From: Trichoplusia ni
Lineage: Eukaryota; Arthropoda; Insecta; Lepidoptera; Noctuidae
DNA: 64,000 nt
NCBI RefSeq assembly: GCF_003590095.1
Contig: NC_039492.1
Location: 7,068,001-7,132,000 of the forward strand
Reading direction: 5' to 3'
Position numbers and translations under genes: made by a program. Numbering within the stretch: position 1 is the first letter of the stretch; each line of letters begins with the position of its first letter. Below are positions 13,001 through 26,377 of this stretch, in pieces. Under the pieces are notes generated by a model. That model worked only from the letters and a program-made list of their open reading frames with translations. It searched no databases and was not told where the DNA came from.

Positions 13001-15766
13001 TGTTTATGATATTCTACAGATATCTATGCATATGTAAACATATAGAATAAATATTAACTACGTCCCAGCCGAACTATTCAAGGTTACTTGTGAGTTGGTA
13101 TATCTGCTCTGTTACACTTTTTCGGTTACTCTGTTGAGCGAACTGAAGATTGTTGTGATTAATAGTTATTGAACTATAAAGTTAAATATATTTAATAGTT
13201 GAATAAGATGTATCTGAATATTTGAAGTCAGGTGGTAATCAGATTTTTAGCTGAGCTTAGTGCTAAAGGTTTAAAGGCACGAGCACGGGCGTGTCGTGTG
13301 GAAGTGTCGGGTTTAAATGGGCCATCGGTATGCGACAACGCCCCGCTTGCAATGTGTTGACCAGCACTTTATCAAGGTTGCCGTAAGCACGTGACGAGCG
13401 CTATTGAAATGTTATCGAACTGCAAATTACATCCCAAAATGTCACGTGTGCCAACTCAAGATATATTTTTGTAAGACGGTGATATAATATGTGAGGTAAA
13501 TGAAATATAACACCCTTCTATCAAGCAACTCTAATAAAATTAATGTTATGAAATTGATTTCATGTTGTGATTGTTTTAAATTTGCTTCTGGTGCATTAAA
13601 TGTACACCTGTGCCATTTGGGAGGCGTTGATATAATTAATTGTTTTTGATACCTAACTGCCACATAATCTTACTGTAAGTTTCAGATTTTTTTTATTAAA
13701 TATAGTTTGTGGGAGTCAAATATTCGACCATACCTTTAAATACGATCTGTTAGGAATCAACATACCGTCGTTAAGGCATACTCATATCACCGACGTAATG
13801 GTTCAAGAGACAATAAAAATAAGATCGAGTTCGGCCAGCAAATATAAAAGAATTCCTCGGCAAACGATGAATGAATCGGAGCATCATTCTCAAACGAGCA
13901 TGTAGTTCGTTTTGTTTGATTATATGTGAGTAATGAAAAAGCGCGTCTGGTCTCAGGTGCACACCTGTTGAGGCGCCGAGGCCGTGGGATTCATCTCCAG
14001 GTAAGGAGACGCGCAAAAACTTATGTATTGTACTTACGGTCCTGTGCGCAACCAACATCTAGTGCGGAGTACGATCTCTCTTGCATCGTGAGAAGTCACC
14101 CAATGGTCAATTGTACTGTTTGTGAATAATTAAAATCAAATAAGTATCACATTGACAATAAATCACGTATCATATTCAAAATAATTTAAAGTTGACATGT
14201 ACATACCAAAACGTTTATAATTTGTAGAGAACCAGCCTCTTTCACATTAAATAAGGTTTTTTTAAGCTCAAACGAATTTCTTCTGGTTTACTGTGATTTT
14301 GCAGAATGACCGAGTTCCAATAAAGCATTTGAAAGGCACAATTCTCTGAAAGATTTCAATCTGATTTATCCAATAGATCCCTCACAAGACTCTTCTTCCT
14401 ATATTGTTCTAAGGATGGTTTGAACATGGATCGGATTTGACGACTTCCATACTTTTATTTTAACAGAATGTCACCCACTACACTTGCTGTGTTTTTATAT
14501 TCTCACAAATAGAAAGTAGTATCTCGTAGCCTGTGAAACCTGTGTGATATGCAGATCTTCGACACGATTTTATTTCTTTACCATACAGGGGCGAAACATA
14601 AGAAAGCACGAACGCAACGCTTTTATGTGTAGGCAGAGGCCCACTCAGATATGTACGTTCCGTGTTTCAATTTTTGCCCATATCTGGCAGTAGCGGTGTG
14701 CCGCCGCGTGTAGACAGATTCAGATATGCTAAGAACGTGCAGGTCGGCGAGCCCGCGCGGCCGCGGCGAGCAGCGCGTGCGCCCGCTCCATGTAGGCGTG
14801 AACATCGCGCACCGGCCGCTCTGCTCCTCACCAGATTTATGCGGGGACCTACAGACTACCAGCACTCTGCGCAATGCCACACAAAGCTATAAACCCACTC
14901 ACGAGTCTGCTAGCCTTCTATCCCACGCACAAAACATCTTTCTCTCAAAAATACCAAATTTTATTTTATCTTTAAAGATTTTTCCTCGCCACAAGGCGTA
15001 AATATTCCATTTACCCTACTATTGAATAATCGGGTATGTGTGATTTAATGCGTTGTTGATTTTATCCACATTCCTCGCCGTTGTACAATACGCCGACTGG
15101 CGCAATGCGAAATTCCATTAAGGTTTTTGAATACGAATAAAAGGAGATTTTGGAAAAAATCCGACGCTGCACTCGAACAGGTTATTGTTCAAGGTTTAAA
15201 GAGGAACAATCGCACTGTTGTGTTTCCAGTTAACCATGACAAATGGCGTTGTTTAGTTTACCTGTGGACTTCTTTGTTGCTTCACTTTTTGCATAATTGT
15301 TACAAATGAGATTTGATATAACGAACAGGCCGCGGCTTGAATTCCTTTTGATTTTGCCTTAGATATTACTATTATTAAAAAAAAAACTTCCGTGCAACAT
15401 ACTTCGTAAAACAATAAATAAAAATCTCGTAAAACAATCGCAAGGTCAAAGGTCTTTGAACTCGAAAACAAATGAAGTCACGTGTTCCTCATTATACCTG
15501 AGTGTGAAGATTTGTAACAACTATGCAGGTAATGCTTACTCTGCTTCGTCTCTTCTTGCTGATTTGATCGTCTATACCAATACACACGATTGATTACTCA
15601 CGTTTACTCAAACGTGTGGATACATAACCAATCGAACAAAGATATCGTCAAAGCAATATTAGTAAATTAGCGATAGTTTTTTTACCACTTTAATATGACA
15701 ACTTAATTTTAGTATATAAGATTATTTCTTAGATTCTATGTATTCCTATAACGATTTATTTACAAA
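10013..15766. other. Intergenic DNA with GC islands and one long uncharacterised open frame
   Basis: GC islands lie at 11110-11197 and 11900-11992 (the latter with GCGGCCGCC and TTGCGCCTGCGCACC words), and around 13944-14012 and 14740-14860. A minus-strand frame open from 12924 to 12379 is the longest unexplained open frame here. It lacks an ATG near its 5' end and has no recognisable domain. Confidence 0.55.
13944..14012. promoter_or_regulatory. Paired inverted E-boxes in a GC-richer patch
   Basis: CAGGTG (13954-13959) and CACCTG (13962-13967) face each other across 2 bp, and a CAGGTA follows near 13998. The patch is GC-richer than its surroundings. Candidate binding module only. Confidence 0.35.
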
Positions 15767-16019
15767 CTAGCTGTTGCCCGCGACTTCGTCCGCGTGGTTA
15801 GAAGATATAAGTTATGATTTATACATGCACTATTTTTTTTTCGCATTTTCCATTGTATCTTCGCTCCTATTAGTCACAGCGTGATGGTATATAACCTTTC
15901 TCGATGAATGGTCTATTCAACACAAAAATAATTTTTCGATTTGGAACAGTAGTTCCTGAGATTAGCGCGTTCAAACAAACAAACAAACAAACTCTTCAGC
16001 TTTATATATTAGTATAGAT
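15767..16019 (+). mobile_element. RTE-like non-LTR retroelement 3' end (copy A)
   Basis: It begins CTAGCTGTTGCCCGCGACTT and ends with a stretch containing CAGTAGTTCCTGAGATTAGC, an (AAAC)n run, CTCTTCAGCTTTATA and AGTATAGAT. This tail is one of the commonest repeat families in lepidopteran introns and intergenic DNA (family assignment from memory). Only the noncoding 3' portion is present. A second copy in opposite orientation lies at 42986-43170. Confidence 0.75.
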
Positions 16020-19000
16020 ATAGATTCAATAAAATTGATGGCACTATTTATGGGACTTCCAACAGCAGTTTCCAGATTTATAAGTCCTTGAATAGTAGTG
16101 AATCTTCCGTGTGTCGCATGTTGATTTAAACTAGCATTTTATCACGTGGGTGCTGATAGGTTGATGCGATCGCGATGAACACGGGGATGCGCGATAATAA
16201 AACTGTGTTAGTTGGATAACGCACGTCCGCGGTCCCAACAACGTGCGGATGTCCTCGCGGCTCGCCACCCGATAACGCCGCGCGCCGCAACCTGTCCGAG
16301 CCTTATCGATGTGCCTAAGTTTTGTCAACAGCCCTATGCAAATAAAACGTTGCTTCGATTTTATTATTAATCTCAACTTACAATAACTTGATGCAACCCT
16401 GAACTGTCAATCATTTAAAGATATGTTGGCTTTGTGTATTTTCACATGTAGATAACAAAATTCCCGATGCAATACGCATATTAGTCGCTTGCTACGTATA
16501 GCAAGGGAAACTTTGACACACAATATACCAGAACAGCGCATACGTTTATAGCAAAACAAACAATATTCTATGACAACCTATAGTTACAGGTTTCATATAT
16601 TAACATAGTTATGTGCAAAGCAATTCAGTTTACTATCGCATCGTAAATGGTGTCACTATTTGTTTATAGCGGCTGGCGATCACGGAGGCGGGTATTGACA
16701 ATGACATTGGCTGTTGGTTACGAATGACCGACCGTTGCTCTGTTAGAATATAATGTAGCTGGCTGTCACACTACTAGCTTAGTTAAACTCACAAAGTTGC
16801 AGCTTACGAGTGATGGGATGAGAGATAGTCGCAAATACTTGAAGGTCGCGGTAAGTGGGTCGATGCGAGGCACTTCCGGCCGCGTGGACGGCACGTGCTC
16901 GCAGGATGCGCATATGCGCAGGCGCCGTTCCTTAACGCTGCAACTATGTTGCTAGTGTGCCCCCATGCTTTACACTAGATTAGTTGTAATGTATATGTAT
17001 CGTACCGTACCGTAAAGTAACTAATTATAATCTTATTTTCTAATATTATAGTCTCTCCTCCCCTGTTTCTTATAATATCGTAGGTGATATGTCACCTCTT
17101 TTTGGTGTTTCTAGAACTCCAGTATGTAACCTGTTCCCCATGTTCAGGAGAACTTCCTCTTCGTGCAGCAAGGTCTCTGCCGATATCTGTATGCGTAAGT
17201 GAAGGTATTCTATTTTGGGTACGCGACATAGTCGTAAAACATCACAATTTACCATTGAAAAGCTGTTACGAAAGCGCAACATAAGAAGGAATATTTCTTT
17301 CCAGTTGTGATAAACGACGACATTCATAAAGGTGAAGAAAAAAAATTAATTCGTGAATTCCTTAAGTTATTGGCACAAAAAGGGAAAATTTAAGACGTGC
17401 CAAGTCAGACAATGCGGAGTGGTGTTAATCTTGCCACGATCAATAAACTCTCTGATTACACATTCATGGAATACTTTGTGGCTTGTCCCTCTGAAACGTG
17501 TTGCGTATGTACATACGTATGTACGCACACGACTACCTACTTACATTGTAATGTCGTGCTCTGCATATAAGCGTGTGTATCTTTTTAAACTGTTAACGCT
17601 ACTTTTAGTTGGTTGATACGAAAATTGCTTCCTGGAATCGAAATTGTTGTAAAATGCACCTGAAAAAAAAGAATTATTTAACCTTAAACGTTTATGTAGT
17701 AACAGAAGACATCACTCATCAGTGGGATGTTTATTAGTTTATGTCTAAAAGTATTAACCAAAAGCAAATATATCTACTTAAAAAACAAAGGTCTATTAAA
17801 ACATATTAAACCTAGACAATTTAAAGCCATCAATATAATAAAACGAACCATTCGGCCTGGTTTCTTTTAATTTATATCGCGTATAATTATTGTATTAGTT
17901 TGTCGAAATGCGTTACGTTTCCGAGACATATGGGTCAGCAGACGTATAAAAATTCGACCAACTGATCCAGATTGGTAGAAAAAATATGCCAGCTGACCGT
18001 TATAGACGTAGTTAATTGTTGTGGGGAGGTGGGCGAGGTGACACGGGCTAAATTGGCACATCTGTCATTGATGCGCACCTAAGGCGGCTCTGAGCAGCCC
18101 GCGCTCGCCTCCGCGCCCGCACTGCCCGCCCGCTCGCGTCATCTGTGGAGGGTGCTTTTGTTTTCATATGTGTAATGTTATAATTATGGGGTGGGATTAA
18201 AATTATTTATCAACATTTAAATAGCTAAACATGCGATGCCGTAGAAGTATTATGTACGGTTAAGTGAGCGACTACATATGACATCCGTGCATTAATGTAA
18301 ATGTGTGCTTTAACACAATATTCCATAATTGTTTCTGTTTTTTTTACTACCCTTAAGTGTACATTACAATTTGATGTGATTCAGAATCGGAAGCAGGCTG
18401 AAAACGTTCATATAGTTATTTATTTATTATATTTTTTGCATGATGGTATAGGCATAAACCTCTTGAATAAGTGTGGAGACGTTTCAGTTTGATTAGTAGA
18501 GAATGACAAGTGCGCTAAGCCTGTTATGTAGTGGGCCCTCGTAAACACTGCACCGTGGGCTAGGTACCTTACTCACTCATTTCATTATTTGTCTAGTATG
18601 CAAATGAATGAAGTAAAATATAACTATTATAGAGAGTGCATGCAGTATTCGCGACATTAGCATATCTTTGTAACGTAAATTATGCTAGCAACATTAGATT
18701 AGTGACGTGACAAGACAACGCTTACTAAACAGACAATTATTTATGATTATCAAAGAAACAAATCCAACTTGGGTTATACGTGAAAGAAATCAATGGAAAT
18801 AAAGCCTCTGCTCATACCCATATGAATGAAGTGTGTAAGCCTTTATACGAATGCTTGGCCACGCAGTGCAGCCTCGCCGCGCCGCTCTCACGCAACAAAG
18901 TCCCGCATTTGACAACATGTCGCTCTCCATACTCAAATCCGATGACACATCTCAGTTCCTCATCGCTCATATGAAGCGGGTGACCATATAAATGATAATC

Positions 19001-20667
19001 TCCGATGGTATTTTATCGTTTTATTATTTCACAATAACGCACCAACTTCCCTTAATTTCAGTCAGGTCGCTTTCTATCGGATAGCAGTGTTATTATTCCC
19101 ACCGTGATTTATGACATTGTTGTAATACTGTAGATAACCGATTAGATATTAATGGCTTTTTAGCATTTGGACAATTCATGCAAACAAGTTTCTACTGTTT
19201 GTGCTACAAGCACAGTCAAGATAATAAAGTAATTAACTACCCTGCTGTGTATTTATAGAGTTAGAAATAGTTAAGCCAATGAAAATTACGTGGCTTAAAA
19301 CACGTTTTCGAATGTGATAAAAGTTCAGGTTTAGGACGTCAGAGATCAGCGACCGTAAACCTCGTAAGGCACACCTGCTCTCTATTCAGAACGCCAAACA
19401 GCGAACACAATAAGACCTATTCAAATGTTAAACAAAAATGGCGTTCGATAGACAGCAGCACTATATTGAATTAACTCGAAGGCGGAACAATGCTTACATC
19501 GATATCTCTACCTACTTTCTTTTCGAGAAAGACAACAAAGTTCCTTCTTGCGAGGACGCTGACAAGCAAGCCGCGACACAAAGAAGATCGACGGCGGTTG
19601 CCCGTAATGCACAAAGGTCAACTCGGCTCGAGATCACCTTACATCGGTCGCGCCGCCGCCCGCACCGCGCGCCTCCGCTCTCCGCGCACCACTATGCATC
19701 GTGAGCCGGTGCCCTGCGCTCCGCTATACTTTTGTGAGCCGAAGACGACGAGTATTATCGCGCGATCTGGGAGCGGAGATGCTTCTCATAATGCGTCCAG
19801 ATAAACCCGCTTTGTGTCGTGTGCTCTCTATAACAAGAACAATATTCCATGAAAGGAGTGCGCATCGCAACAGGTACATGCCCCCGCGATTATCTACTAG
19901 TTTAGGTGACGTGTGATCGCCTCTTTACAATTCCTTAACTAATTTTTTTTCTTGGATAACAATTCAAAACTTACCAAGACTTGCTCTACAGAGTCCTCAA
20001 AATGGAGACGCCAGTAAATTCTTTGTTTGTATACATAGAAGAGTCGTTGTCGTTGTTGTAGTGAAATGTCGTTGTCTTGAGTATTATTATTACTAAACAC
20101 GTAAAAGGACGATGGAAGATGAATATTTAAATGTTTACAAAACAAATGCAAAATAAACTGATATCGGCGCTTATGAATCAAACTTGTAGTTGTGACTGGG
20201 CGCATGCGCCACGAGCCACGACACGTTTAGAAGCACTGAATTAAACAATCACGGCTGACTCATAATACCGGTTGGCTATAAAGACAACTGAAATAATCTT
20301 TGTCTAGTCTATTTCTCAGACAAAACGCCATGTTACTACGATAGCATAATTTAACATTGTTTTATACTTACTCCCAATGCCTAAACAACATTATCGCTGA
20401 TTCATAAATTGCTCCGAACTGCAATTCCAAATCATCCAATTCGTATCTATCGCTCGCTACTTTTCAGGAAGTACCAACACAATTGTGAATATGTTTGCTT
20501 CTGTGCATGATGCAAGAATATCCCGATTGATGATCTATTTGAGAAATAGAAGGATTTCAGATGTCTTGTTTATTTTACGTGATCCCAGCAAAGAGATGTA
20601 AGTCGGCGAAACAAATTGCACAAAATGTATTATCGGCCTGTTTATGTGTCGTGGTGTGTGGTGCGGT

Positions 20668-20707
20668 GCAGCGAGGCAGCGAGGCAGCGACGCAGCGGCG
20701 CAGCGCT
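20668..20707. repeat. Five-copy GCAGCGNN octamer array
   Basis: Five consecutive octamers, GCAGCGAG, GCAGCGAG, GCAGCGAC, GCAGCGGC and GCAGCGCT, fill 40 bp inside a GC-rich island. They are followed by a GCTGGTAC doublet. Confidence 0.8.
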
Positions 20708-23700
20708 GCGCTGGTACGCTGGTACCTGCGGCGTGCAATGTGGAGCATGCGATAGAGCGGCCCACCCAGCGCGGCTGCACCAACAAAGGCAACGCGACCG
20801 TGAAGTGAACGCATTCACGCAATCTGCGAACCAACCCTAATAAGTTATCTACCTACCCGCTGTCTGTACGCCGGCCACACTCTGACACACTACCTTCATG
20901 CTACTTTATACGTACTGATCTCCCAACACTACCGGCCACTGCGGTTCTACGTAACTATTTTATGATGTTACATTATGGATGGATGAGGCTGAGATAACAA
21001 AATGAGCTTCTTATAATCGCTACACGCGAGGTAGTATCTCCTACATGTTTGGAATTTATTTGATAGCTCGCTATATGGGAGTCATAAACACACGGCGGAT
21101 ATTGTAGCCGTGTCTCAATTAGTGATCCGTCTTCTGCTGAATGATATCCAAGCCATCGCTTCTACAGCTTAGCATGTGCTTATTCTCTTCATGATATAAC
21201 CTTTTAAACCATACTTTATAACTTACACAATCATTTTGCAATTATACTTTACCTTAGATATATTACCTAGACTATTAATCACCTTTAGATATTGATCTAA
21301 TTAACTCTATCTAATGCTAATGGCGTTTTACGAGCAAGCGGCTGTAGGCAAATTGAAGTGATTGAATGTGACATGCAAATAGTATAGGTCTGCATACACT
21401 TGTAGCTGCCAAGTGGCGAGAAATTGTGCAGCGAGTTAAAACAGGCCAGTTACGAGTCACCGTCTGTGTGGTACAATTAAATCACAAGAAACAACAGCGC
21501 TTGCGCAGCTCCCGAGGGTGCGGCTCGCCTGCGCCCGCTCTTCCGCTCGCCGCGCCACTACTTACCCACTCCGACTCGACGTAAACTACCCATGTTTATA
21601 ACTTAACTACCTATGTACTTATTAATCTGCTACAATAACTTAATCTTTACGGTTTGTCATAAAATAAATGGTTTTTGTTTAATCTTGGCTTGTGACAGTC
21701 GACTTTAGCTTAGTAATATCATGGACACATTAACACCCATATTTATTTTTGTCGACAATATTAAGTTAATGATATTGTAAAGAAATAGAATTCCTGTAAC
21801 GATTACGTAAGACAAACCTGAACAGCTAATGAGATCTGATTAAGTTATGATGTCAATGAATATAGCTCAAGCGATGCTGCGCGTCAGCGTCGGAGCATTG
21901 ATTTCACTGTTTCATCGGCGGAGCATCGATTATTGTGATTGCGTAAGCGGCGGCTGAGCTTGTCGATGCCTGCCCGTGCCCGATGCGGCCACTGTGCAAA
22001 TCGGTCCAATTATGCAAGTGACTCGATTAGAAAATGAGATGGCCTGTGCGATATTTGAACTCGATTGATTTACTTACGTAATGGATGCCGGAAACAATGT
22101 CAGAGCTGCATTCTAAGAATAGAATCATTTGAAATTGTTATAAATGTCAATAAGTGTGCCTCACGTATGCTTTGTTTCAACATAATTTTAAATCTTATTG
22201 TCATCTAGTCGTATAAAAATCGTACTCTGCTAAAAACCAGAAAATCATCCACATTAGGAATTAGAGGTACATGCACCATATACCTAGTCAATATCTTGTA
22301 TGAATTTTCGTCTAAATCTGTAATAACATAAAAGTTCTCCGCAATATAAGTAAGGTGGGCACTGCATAAAATAAACAAATGTTATTATGTAAGAGAACGT
22401 ATTTGAAGCTTGATGTACAGAGGTAGGAGAACCGGTTGCCCGCTCATGCGCATACGCACGTCACGTACTCTCCTACAGCGTACTACATTAGCCGGGGAAT
22501 TAGCTCGCTTCTTACCATGTTTTAACTTTAATTTGGCTATACGATGAAGATAACGCCCGAATATGTTATTTTAATAAAATACAGACAAAACCTTGAAAAC
22601 AGGCCGTTCTTTAATTGATTCAATTACATGAGTTATTTGTTCACATCTCTTCTGTCAGTTGGTATATACTTATACATTTTCGAGTCTTACCAGTCTGATG
22701 ATTATTTTCATAAATCACTAACAATTACATCATAGTTGATAGTAACGGCTACAATTGTTTGAACTTGTGAGAAAATTGAGATGTACGACATAGCTGGCAT
22801 TACTTTAATCAACAAATGATAGTGTTGTGTGTTTCAATTACGACGTAACCACAGACCACTAACCGAATAATTGCTAAGAAGGCTTCAGTAGTTGACTACT
22901 AATACAAATTGCTCTGATTATTATTTATGAGTATTTAAACTATTAACATTTAAGTTAAGCTCTTTATTGCTTTTTAACAGTATACAGTTTATTTTAGGCA
23001 TAATCCGGTTGATAATATAGTTAAGAATATTAACTATTTTGCATTGACATTATTTTTCCGTAACTATCTGAAAATTATTCTGAAGTTCTGAAAGCATCAT
23101 TTTGGACACTTGCATAACAGAAAAATTATTTTTGTTATCAGTTTTTGTCACGTGACTGAAATCGGAAGAGCTCATTATTCTCATAAAAGTAAGAGAAAGG
23201 TCAAAAACATATGGTTCCGATATTTTTGAATTTCATGAGGGGAGCTAGCTGCGCGCCGGGGTCAACGTTCTGTTTGATGTAAAGGAGGGTTGTCACCGGC
23301 GCGGTGCGACGCTCACGTGGGATCACATGTGACGTCCCGACCGCCTTGCCTCGCACTTCGGGAAGCGCCTGCGCAGGTGACGCGCTCCTACAGTCTAATC
23401 CTATAACTAAAGTACAGAACAAATCCTCCCGACCTCAGTACGCAATGTTCAACCCAAATGTTATCGCCGTTACCGCAATACTTAGCGGTAATAGATAATT
23501 TTAGGCTTATGAACTTTTCAATTTCATGCTTTACGTTCGATTTTCTTTGGTTAATTGGAACACTTGGATTAAGTAAGATAACTAATTATTGTTTGAGTTC
23601 TACCTTTAAATTGTTGTTTTGTTTTTACAACTTTAACTGTTACTGCTATTTGCGATTTCAAATATTCGTTTTTTTTTCAAATGAAAACCATTATTTGTAG

Positions 23701-26330
23701 TTGTCAGTGTACATACACCTACCTAGGCTAGAATTTACAATGAAGTGTTTGACGAAGCTTAGTGACTGGCTTATGATGATGATTTATAACGTTTGCCAAT
23801 TTTACGATATGTATTGATGTCCTGTTAGATCAGAGCGACACTGACAATAAAATAAACAATAAACAGATAGATGTATGTACGACCAGAGCGATCTTGTTCG
23901 CGATATCGGCCGGTGTACGATTTCCTTACAATGATATTTAAATTTTATGGTGCGTTTGCTTGTTAGTCACAACGTAACGTACTATCCCAAAGCTTTTCCA
24001 GCCAATGTTTATGATCTTTGATTTACATTTTACCACGAGAATACAAACTATCACGGAATTACTCTTCTTGGAGCGCAGCCTTTTCAGTAGGTGTCGCATT
24101 ATAATTACAACTTCACTTTGTATAATTTGAAGGTAAACATTGGATCTAATATTCTCTTGCTAAACATCTAAAACTGGATGATGACCTCAGTGTTTAGACT
24201 GTTCGGGGTTCAAGTTATTGATGAAGGTGGTTGTCACCGCCACAAGTGGCTCCGAACCATTAGCCGCCGCGGTCGGCCGGCGGCCGCGCCTGTGCTTGTC
24301 TCATGCAAACGCCATAATCTTCGCTCCACTGCTCTTTATAATCGCTCAGTATTGTTTCCAACTCCATTATATTGTCAGATATACTCCTTCGATAAATTTA
24401 GCCGTCGTTGAGCAATATCATGTTTGATTGAGCGAAACAGGATACCAATCAAGTTAATTTCCTAAAGACTTCAATGTTGCACTCATTTAAATGTATCTTC
24501 ACTTTATGATTATAGGCGGATGGTCGGAATGTATTCGAAACGAAACATGCGCCGTGCTTGGTGCTTGGTGGCGAGCGATCGCATGATTGAGTGGAAACCT
24601 GTGCTATTGCACTTTGTGCTGAGCGACGCTATTCAAAATGATGGACTGAGTCAGTTTATCAGTAGAGACAGACGCAGCGAGCTCGCAGATAGGTGAGGGT
24701 GACAGTAATTGACAGGTCGGCGGGCGCAGGACACTTGACGCACGTGCGAGAGCGGACTCGGGCCCCCGCACTAAGCAGGATGTCTTTAAATAGACTAAAT
24801 GCCTTTGTGAAGGCATGCCCTCCGAAGGGTGGCGGCATCCGGCTCCGATCGCGCACACGATTCGCTTCTAAAGAGGAAACTTATAAATAACTTCTTCAAT
24901 TATTCTGAACCATTCAACTATAAACATGAAATACTCGTTGCGTCTGAATCAATGCGAGTGCGGCGCGGGCGCACCAGGAGTCGTTTGCGCCGCTACGCTA
25001 CCGGACCCTTATCGACAATCTTGCCGACACACTGTTTCACGGAATGCCTATTGTTTGATTAATAATATCTGTGAACACCTCGATATATTACTATTTGTCG
25101 TAAGTGATGCAACCAGAGGTTCTGAGATTGGCCAGAGTTGGCCTCATTCTGTTGTAAACTTGCTACATTGTTTAAACTCGTAGTATTGTTGTGATTACTG
25201 ACATGTTCCTTAACCCGAGGAAGAAATTTGGTCTTTACTTATTTAACACTAATCATTTCCATTTTCTTCTTTGGTAGATACTGTTACTACGTTTGATTAT
25301 AATGTAAAAATATAATATCAAACCTGCTACGTGAGTCTCTCATAACTTTTTCATTTTACTTGCTTCATATTGTACATAAAAGCCCTTTAGAATAAAAATA
25401 TAAACTCAGGAACCGGAATCAGAATTATAGGTCAAACATTTACTTTGTTGAAATAGGTACATTAGGTGGTAAGTAGAGTATCTTTTGTAATGAAGGCTTG
25501 AGTAAACATTCACAGAGGAACGTCGCAATAAATCCGGATCTCGGTGCGGCGGCGAGGGGATCAGGGTGCGAGTACATGCTGCACGTGTTCATGTAAAGGG
25601 AGCCGCGGAACTCCTCGCGGGACGTACTCCTGACGTATGTGTATGTATGCCAGCAATGGGAACGTACCTGCGGGCTCAAAGCGCACAAACAAGTGTTTCC
25701 GGTCATGGCGCGATATCCGGTGCGGTTGCTCAACTTATCCTACGATTTATCGGCGGATCTTATTACACTTTGAGTGTTATAGTTTCATACAAACAGAACC
25801 ATACTTATAAACATATTAAGATTTCGCTTTAATTCTTAGAATCGCGTATCCTGCTTAATTAAGGTATTAAGTGATGAGTCTTGCGAAAAATAAAACTGTA
25901 AGGTTTTAAATAATTACATTTATGCTTAGCATAATAACAAAGACATAATATCATTAAATAAATGGCTAAATTATCTGGAATTCTGAAAACTTTTATTTTG
26001 GATGTTGATATAAAACATGTTACCTACAGTTTAGTTCATAAATACATACGGAACTATTGTTTTTGCGTTGACTATAAAATGTAAACAAACCGGTTTATTA
26101 ACGAATGTATTGGTTTGGACTTGGGGTCCGAGCATTTATCATAATTTGAATAGAAACAAGTATAAGTAGGGCGCACATTTTCTTCGCCATTGAAGACCAA
26201 CAACAAAAGCAGTAATTATTATGTAAACTAAGCGATTTTATGTAACGTTTTGTACCTTTTGTCTTACCTTTAAGAGACTTGATAACAAAGCCTTGAATGT
26301 TTTTATCCTATTTTGATAAAATTAAGACCC

Positions 26331-26377
26331 TAATACATTTCTTCCTTATACTACTTAATACACTTCTTCCTTATACT
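26331..26377. repeat. 25-bp tandem duplication
   Basis: TAATACATTTCTTCCTTATA at 26331 is repeated with one change (TAATACACTTCTTCCTTATA) starting 25 bp later at 26356. Simple local duplication in AT-rich DNA. Confidence 0.8.

Noticed and set aside
15972..15992. (AAAC)n microsatellite
   Set aside because: It is an internal part of the RTE-like tail family, not an independent repeat.
19438..19916. Overlapping + strand frames of about 70-100 codons
   Set aside because: They cross a GC island, have no domain, and their phases overlap one another.
24604..25183. Cluster of short frames on both strands
   Set aside because: A GC-rich patch produces them. No splice-supported exon or domain was recognised.
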